A DNA stretch of 12,785 bases from Pseudomonadota bacterium (GTDB lineage: Bacteria > Pseudomonadota > Gammaproteobacteria > Pseudomonadales > Pseudomonadaceae), in assembly GCA_023388335.1 (NCBI GenBank), contig JAEWGL010000198.1, positions 1 through 12,785 of the forward strand. Reading direction: 5' to 3'. A program made the position numbers and the translations under genes. Below, piece after piece: positions 7,229 to 12,785 of this stretch. Each line of letters starts with the position of its first letter. Position 1 is the stretch's first letter. The notes under the pieces are model-generated. The model was not told the origin of the DNA, made no database searches, and worked only from the letters and a program-made list of their open reading frames with translations.

Positions 7229-7768
7229 ATGAATTCTCCCCTGTCCGCAATCGTGGTGATGGGCGTGGCTGGCTGTGGCAAGAGCTGCATCGGCGCTGCC
7301 ATTGCCGTGAAAAGCGGCGGCCGCCTGATCGAAGGCGATGCCTTTCACCCTGCCGCGAACATCGAGAAGATGAGCGCTGGCATTCCCTTGAACGACGACG
7401 ACCGCGCCGGCTGGCTCGTGCGCCTGGGCGAGGAGTTGCAGGCCACCTTGAAGGCCGGCGAGCGTCCCATTCTCACCTGTTCGGCCCTCAAACGCAGCTA
7501 CCGCGACAGGCTGCGCCAGGCCGTGCCGGATTTGGGGTTCGTATTTCTTGAACTCACCCCGGTCGCGGCCGAACAGCGGGTCCTGGCCCGTCCTGGCCAC
7601 TTCATGCCCGCCAGCCTCATCGACAGCCAGTTCGCTGCCCTTGAGCCACCCCATGGCGAACCGCTGACCCTGGCCCTCGATGCCACGCAACCGATCGCGC
7701 AACTCGCCGTCGCGGTCGACCAATGGCTAAAGCCCTGCGGTGAGCGGAAGCTGGCGCGAACCGCCTAA
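7229..7768 (+). CDS. gntK: Gluconokinase
   Basis: A 179-residue cytoplasmic kinase that uses ATP to turn D-gluconate into 6-phosphogluconate, the entry to the Entner-Doudoroff pathway. The Walker A loop is GVAGCGKS (12-19). The GntK signatures EGDAFHP (35-41), NDDDRAGWL (55-63), CSALKRSYRDRLR (84-96) and RPGHFMPASLIDSQF (121-135) are all present, and the length is typical. The Walker A loop has Ala and Cys where GVSGSGKS is common in the family. The ATG at 7229 follows a full AGGAGGT at 7218-7224, with slightly short spacing. It lies divergent from gntR and 95 bp before gntP, and should be derepressed by gluconate through operator O2. The stop codon lies in the loop of a small inverted repeat. 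Confidence 0.96.
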   Translation: MNSPLSAIVVMGVAGCGKSCIGAAIAVKSGGRLIEGDAFHPAANIEKMSAGIPLNDDDRAGWLVRLGEELQATLKAGERPILTCSALKRSYRDRLRQAVPDLGFVFLELTPVAAEQRVLARPGHFMPASLIDSQFAALEPPHGEPLTLALDATQPIAQLAVAVDQWLKPCGERKLARTA

Positions 7769-7777
7769 CCGGCGGTT
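7759..7777 (+). promoter_or_regulatory. Hairpin over the gntK stop codon
   Basis: AACCGCC (7759-7765) and GGCGGTT (7771-7777) form a perfect 7-bp stem whose 5-base loop contains the TAA stop. There is no T run after it, so it is more likely an mRNA processing or stability element than a terminator. Confidence 0.4.
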
Positions 7778-7790
7778 CTCGGCTCACCAA

Positions 7791-7804
7791 AGACAGCGCT
7801 GTCT
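7791..7804. promoter_or_regulatory. GntR operator O3 (before gntP)
   Basis: AGACAGCGCTGTCT is a perfect 14-bp palindrome, the most symmetrical of the three operators, in the gntK-gntP gap. Its presence implies that gntP has its own controlled promoter or that the repressor blocks read-through from gntK. No clear -35/-10 pair is visible near it. Confidence 0.78.
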
Positions 7805-7823
7805 CGACGCCAAACGGCGTCGA
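7804..7823 (+). promoter_or_regulatory. Stable hairpin in gntP leader
   Basis: TCGACGCC and GGCGTCGA form a perfect 8-bp stem with loop AAAC, starting on the last base of operator O3 and ending 40 bases before the gntP start. It could protect the gntP message or form part of the control region. It lacks a following T run. Confidence 0.5.
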
Positions 7824-7833
7824 AAGTTCCGCC

Positions 7834-7848
7834 ACAACAACGATAAAG
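7834..7848 (+). promoter_or_regulatory. Candidate Crc/Hfq motif in gntP leader
   Basis: ACAACAACGATAAAG lies just before the GAGG ribosome site (7851-7854) of gntP. From 7836 it matches AAnAAnAA with one change (AACAACGA). Position and A-richness are right for Crc/Hfq repression of a sugar-acid transporter, but the match is weaker than that before gntR. Confidence 0.35.
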
Positions 7849-7863
7849 TCGAGGCACTGAACG

Positions 7864-9216
7864 ATGTTCGGACTGGCTACTGAAACTTACCTGCTGCTTG
7901 ATGCCCTGGTCACCATCGTGGGCCTGGTGCTGCTGATTACTCACTTCAAGGTCCACCCCTTCGTCGCCCTGACCCTGGCGGCAGGCTTTCTCGGCCTGAC
8001 CTCCGGGATGGAAGTGGCCAAGGTCATGAAGTCGTTCCAGGACGGCTTCGGCGGCGTGCTCGGCTTCGTCGGCATCGTCCTGGCCTTGGGGACCATGCTT
8101 GGCAAGCTCATGGCCGACTCAGGCGGCGCCGACCAGATCGCCCAGACCCTGATCCGGGCGTTCGGCGTGCGGCGCGTGCATTGGGCGATGATGTTTGCCG
8201 CGTTTCTGGTAGGCATTCCGCTGTTCTTCGAGATTGGCTTCGTGCTGTTGATCCCCTTGGTGTTCATCGTCGCCCGGCGCTCCGGCGTGTCGCTGATCAA
8301 GATCGGCATCCCGTTGCTGGCCGGCCTCTCTGTGGTCCATGGCTTGGTGCCGCCGCACCCAGGCCCATTGCTGGCGATCGGCATCTTCAATGCCGACATC
8401 GGCAAGACCATTTTCTACGGCCTGATAGTTGCCTTGCCCACCGCGGTGATCGCGGGCCCTCTGTTCGGCAACTTCATTTCGCGCTACATCCCTGGCACGC
8501 CATCCCAGGAGCTGATGGACCAGATCGCCCGCGAATCGAACCAGCAGAACCTGCCTAGCTTCAGCATCACGCTGATCACCGTGCTGTTGCCGGTATTCCT
8601 GATGCTGCTCAAGACCTTCGCCGACGTGGTGCTGCCGGCCGAACACATCGTGCGCCAGTGGATGGACCTGATCGGTCACCCCATCACCGCCCTGCTTGCC
8701 GCCCTGCTGTTGGCCTTCTACACCTTTGGCGCCGCGCGCGGCTTCTCGCGTCAGCAGATCATGAAACTGCTCGACCAGAGCCTGGCCCCCACAGCGGCGA
8801 TCATCCTCATCGTCGGTGCTGGCGGCGGCTTCAAGCAGATGCTGGTGGATACCGGCGTGGGCAACGTGATCGGGCAGATGGCCGTACAGGCGCAGATCTC
8901 GCCGATCCTCCTGGCCTGGCTGGTGGCCGCGGTGATTCGCATTGCCACAGGCTCGGCGACGGTCGCCACCATTACCGGCGCTGGCATCGTCGCTCCGGTG
9001 GTGGACATGGTTCCCGGCGTCAACCGCGAACTGCTGGTGCTGGCCACGGGGGCCGGCTCGCTGATCCTCTCGCACGTCAACGATGCCGGCTTCTGGCTGG
9101 TCAAGCAGTATTTCAACATGACTGTGGCAGAGACCTTCAAGACCTGGAGCATGATGGAAACCATCCTCTCGGTGGTCGGCATCATCTTCATCATGTTGCT
9201 CTCTTTGGTGGTGTGA
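7864..9216 (+). CDS. gntP: Gluconate:H+ symporter, GntP family
   Basis: A 450-residue inner-membrane permease with many hydrophobic segments spread over the whole length (roughly 12-14 helices), the usual size and layout of the GntP family. Family landmarks include GLVPPHPGPL (160-169), GAGGGFKQMLVDTGVG (318-333), RIATGSATVA (359-368) and SHVNDAGFW (403-411), the last two being polar stretches in the membrane part typical of the substrate region. It imports gluconate by proton symport and hands it to gluconokinase upstream. The ATG at 7864 follows GAGG at 7851-7854 with 9 bases between. Control elements in the 95-bp gap before it are GntR operator O3, a leader hairpin and an A-rich motif. Exact substrate range (gluconate versus related sugar acids) cannot be settled from sequence; context favours gluconate. 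Confidence 0.95.
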   Translation: MFGLATETYLLLDALVTIVGLVLLITHFKVHPFVALTLAAGFLGLTSGMEVAKVMKSFQDGFGGVLGFVGIVLALGTMLGKLMADSGGADQIAQTLIRAFGVRRVHWAMMFAAFLVGIPLFFEIGFVLLIPLVFIVARRSGVSLIKIGIPLLAGLSVVHGLVPPHPGPLLAIGIFNADIGKTIFYGLIVALPTAVIAGPLFGNFISRYIPGTPSQELMDQIARESNQQNLPSFSITLITVLLPVFLMLLKTFADVVLPAEHIVRQWMDLIGHPITALLAALLLAFYTFGAARGFSRQQIMKLLDQSLAPTAAIILIVGAGGGFKQMLVDTGVGNVIGQMAVQAQISPILLAWLVAAVIRIATGSATVATITGAGIVAPVVDMVPGVNRELLVLATGAGSLILSHVNDAGFWLVKQYFNMTVAETFKTWSMMETILSVVGIIFIMLLSLVV

Positions 9217-9233
9217 CCGTCTGTCGAACAGAG

Positions 9234-9252
9234 GGCACCACGGACAGGTGCC
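9234..9252 (+). terminator. Hairpin after gntP, possible weak terminator
   Basis: GGCACC (9234-9239) and GGTGCC (9247-9252) form a perfect 6-bp stem with a 7-base loop, 17 bp after the gntP stop. There is no U tract, so it is at best a weak or factor-dependent terminator or an RNA 3' end protector. Confidence 0.3.
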
Positions 9253-9272
9253 TGAGGCCTACAAGGGCATGT

Positions 9273-9299
9273 GCCGGCGTTGCGGCTACGCGCGCCGGC
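9273..9299 (+). terminator. GC-rich nested hairpin, possible terminator
   Basis: GCCGGCG (9273-9279) pairs with CGCCGGC (9293-9299), and inside it GCG pairs with CGC around GCTA (9282-9291). This is a strong structure in the gap between gntP and the next gene, followed only by a short TTT at 9308-9310. It ends 17 bases before the AAAAGGAG ribosome site, so it may also shape translation of the downstream gene. Confidence 0.35.
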
Positions 9300-9330
9300 C
9301 ACGCTGCTTTCCAACAAAAGGAGTTTGTCG

Positions 9331-9648
9331 ATGAAACCGTCCTTGATCCCCGGCCTATTCCTCGCCGCTGCCCTGACCGCCCCGCTCGCCCTGGCAATCG
9401 GCACCGGCCCGACCCATCCGGACAACCCGCACGGCACCATGCCTGATGCGGGTACAGAGAGCACGCGCAACCCTATTCAGAGCCCGGAGCCGCGGGATAC
9501 CGACCCGCGGGTACAGGGTAACGACCCTGAGAGCCCGCCGCTCGAAAAGCCAGTCGATCCGCGCTTGCCCGGGATGGACGGCAGTGGCTCGGAAGGCACC
9601 AGCGGCAGCGGTGCCAGCGGCGGTCATGACGGTGGCCATGAGCGCTGA
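9331..9648 (+). CDS. Small exported Pro/Asp/Gly-rich hypothetical protein
   Basis: A 105-residue protein I do not recognise. It begins with a clear signal peptide (MKPSL, then a hydrophobic core, then ALA at 20-22 as the likely cleavage point). The mature part of about 83 residues has no hydrophobic core. It is rich in Pro, Asp, Arg and Glu with DP and EP pairs, then ends in a Gly/Ser tail with GHDGGHE, whose histidines and acids could bind metal. It looks disordered and periplasmic. The ATG at 9331 is chosen because AAAAGGAG (9316-9323) stands 7 bases before it and the signal peptide begins there; an upstream ATG at 9271 lies before the hairpin and lacks a ribosome site. Its stop abuts the stop of the convergent sigma-54 regulator with no base between. 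Confidence 0.75.
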   Translation: MKPSLIPGLFLAAALTAPLALAIGTGPTHPDNPHGTMPDAGTESTRNPIQSPEPRDTDPRVQGNDPESPPLEKPVDPRLPGMDGSGSEGTSGSGASGGHDGGHER

Positions 9649-11073
<1,425 letters not shown>

Positions 11074-12654
11074 GTTCCCCTCCCGCTGCAATGTTGAAGA
11101 TCAGGCACACGCGCGTTCCTTCTTCCTCGCGGCTGCTCAGGCTGACCGAGCCACCGAAGCGTTCCATGATGCGCTTGACCAGTACCAAGCCGACCCCTAG
11201 GCCGCCCTGCTTGGTGGTGAAAAACGGTTTGAAGACCATGTTTTCCTGCTGGCGGGTCATGCCCTTGCCCGTGTCGCTCAGGGTCAGTTGCACGTTCTGC
11301 CCGTCGAGGTTGCCTACCTCCGCCAGCAGGCGACCGCCCTGGGGCATGGCCTCCAGGGCATTGGAAAACAGGCTGTTGAGAATCTGCGTCAGCTGCAGCG
11401 GCTGGCTGGTCACCCAGACGGTCGTGGGGGCGATAAGCTCGAAGCGCACGTTGTGCCGGTCGATCTGCTGGGCGAAGGCATGACGGGTGTCTTCGATGGC
11501 CTCCACCAGCTCCACCGCCTCGGGCTCCTCGCTGGTCGGGCGCAACGACACTAGCAAGTCGCGCACCCAGCGCGACATGCGGTCGACCTGACTGATGATG
11601 TCGCCGATGTTCTTCTGCGCCGGCATGCTGGCGATGTCCTGGGCGAGTTCGGCGCTGGAGCGGATATTGGCCAGCGGGTTGCGCAGGCTATGGGCAACGG
11701 CCGACGACATCTCTCCCAGGGCGACATAGGTTTCACTGGCGACCAGACGGTTCTGCTGGTTCTGCAGCATGCTCGCCGCCCGCCTGACAATCCAGAACAG
11801 GCCAAAATAGATCAAGGCGCCGCCGATCAGCGTCGACGTCCAGATCAGCACGTAGCCGCGCTGGATACGCCGGATCAGGTCCTTGGGTTCCTTGTAGATC
11901 TCGACCATCGCCAGCACATGCTCGCCCTGGCTGTCGAACATGGGCAAGTAGTTCTCGATGAACAGGTACTGGGGCTCACGCTGGAACTTCTGCTCCACCC
12001 GCTCCTCGTCGGCCTTGTGGTAGCTGGCCGAAACCGGCTTGCGCGAGGCGAACGAACGTTCAAGGTCGTCATCATCAAGGATGCGCTGGCCGATCAGCTG
12101 CTGGTTGGTCGACCAGACGATGGTCCGGTCCAGGGCGTAGACGTTGGCCAGCAGGGTGTCGGGCAGGTGCTCCACGTGGTCGAGGAACTCGACCCGGGTC
12201 GCTTCGGCCAGCTCGACGCTGACGTTGGCGTGCTGGCCATCCAGGCGCGGGTCGAGCAGTTCGCCCATGGTCGTGCCCGGCGGCAACTGCGAGTGGCGCA
12301 CCTCGGCCTGGGCCAAGGCCTGGATGAACTGGGCGGTGAGCATGGCGTCGCGCTCGACCGCGTCGTTGACCACGAAACGCGTGGTGACGTAGCCCAGTCC
12401 CCCTGCCACGGTAGTGATGATCAGCAGGCTGACCACAGAAAACCAGTGCAGCAGGTTGAACTCGCGCAGGGGCGCCGCCAGCATGCTGGTGGGGGAGACA
12501 CCCTTGTTGGAACCTTCGCTTTCCAGCGTCTGCATCGCATTGATCCCGCGTGGATGCCCCGGCCCTGATGCCTTTCGCAGGTTGGTTACCGACAGTAGCA
12601 CATTGATGGCATCTTGCCGTTAACCCTGCAGCTTTCGCTTGTCAGGCTAGCCGT

Positions 12655-12670
12655 TGCAATTACTTGGCCA
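12655..12670 (-). promoter_or_regulatory. Sigma-54 (-24/-12) promoter of kinase-regulator operon
   Basis: On the minus strand TGGCCAAGTAATTGCA has the invariant GG and GC of a sigma-54 promoter at the required 10-bp spacing, with TGGC and TTGCA both full matches to the consensus TGGCACG-N4-TTGCW at those positions. Transcription would start near 12644, before every possible start codon of the kinase. The operon encodes a sigma-54 activator, so autoregulation is likely. Confidence 0.72.
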
Positions 12671-12700
12671 GCCTAGTCGGAGAATTTGGTACTGCTTCGT

Positions 12701-12713
12701 TTTCAATCGGTTG
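12701..12713 (+). promoter_or_regulatory. Probable IHF site
   Basis: TTTCAATCGGTTG matches the IHF consensus WATCAANNNNTTR at all but one fixed position. It lies between the -24/-12 promoter and the upstream palindromes, where IHF normally bends DNA to bring a sigma-54 activator to the polymerase. Confidence 0.5.
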
Positions 12714-12743
12714 GTGAACATTGCTGACGTAGGGTCGAGGTGC

Positions 12744-12768
12744 ATTCCCCGAAACTGGGGAATATTCC
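12744..12768. promoter_or_regulatory. Overlapping palindromes, candidate activator site
   Basis: ATTCCCC (12744-12750) and GGGGAAT (12757-12763) form a perfect 7-bp inverted repeat with a 6-bp spacer, and GGAATATTCC (12759-12768) is a second perfect palindrome sharing its right arm. Their centres lie about 110-120 bp upstream of the predicted start of the kinase operon, a usual distance for an enhancer bound by a Fis-type regulator. They could also serve a divergent gene past the right edge. Confidence 0.55.
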
Positions 12769-12785
12769 ACCCCATGCAGCAATGA

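Noticed and set aside
8119..9075. A 318-codon minus-strand frame inside gntP.
   Set aside because: Composition (many His, Gln, Arg, Asp) is that of a shadow frame, and gntP on the plus strand is a complete, recognised transporter.
9241..9330. A sigma-54 promoter before the exported hypothetical protein, suggested by TTGCGG at 9280-9285.
   Set aside because: No GG lies at the required spacing upstream, so the -24 element is missing.

Overview
The window looks like chromosomal DNA of a Pseudomonas species, most likely of the P. putida group. The reasons are the high GC content with GC-ending codons, a gluconate cluster in the order gntR<>gntK-gntP, a BdlA-like PAS-PAS chemoreceptor, a DUF1272 protein and AGGAG-type ribosome sites. 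The species assignment comes from gene content and memory of related genomes, not from a search. I see no insertion sequence, phage gene, tRNA, rRNA or CRISPR array, and gene density is high.

Left block (1-5886): a small cysteine-rich DUF1272 protein is followed by about 300 bp of AT-rich non-coding DNA with A/T tracts and four copies of TACTC/GAGTA. Next come a NarL/BvgA-type response regulator and, 6 bp later, its likely partner, a 1101-residue BvgS/EvgS-like hybrid kinase with two periplasmic Venus-flytrap domains, one membrane helix, HisKA, HATPase, REC and Hpt domains. A soluble BdlA-like chemoreceptor with a tandemly duplicated PAS domain converges on the kinase gene; the two stop codons overlap in a CTAG.

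Middle block (6002-9648): the gluconate system. A LacI-family repressor (GntR, also called GnuR) is divergent from gluconokinase (gntK) and the gluconate/H+ symporter (gntP). Three palindromes with the core AGCGCT lie exactly where the repressor should act: on the gntR promoter, just before gntK, and between gntK and gntP. A-rich motifs resembling Crc/Hfq catabolite-repression targets precede gntR and gntP. A small secreted Pro/Asp/Gly-rich protein of unknown function follows gntP.

Right block (9649-12785, all on the minus strand): a membrane histidine kinase and an NtrC-type sigma-54 activator overlap by 32 bp. Upstream of the kinase is a well-formed -24/-12 promoter, a near-consensus IHF site and a pair of overlapping palindromes, each at the distance usual for a sigma-54 promoter. 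This suggests the pair controls its own expression, or that the palindromes also serve a gene beyond the right edge.

Taken together this is a sensory and regulatory neighbourhood built around gluconate uptake and phosphorylation (gluconate to 6-phosphogluconate, feeding Entner-Doudoroff), with two two-component systems and one cytoplasmic chemoreceptor. I found no clearly new enzyme system. The most interesting points are regulatory: the sigma-54 control region, the three-operator GntR circuit with possible Crc/Hfq sites, and the TACTC cluster before the BvgA-like regulator.
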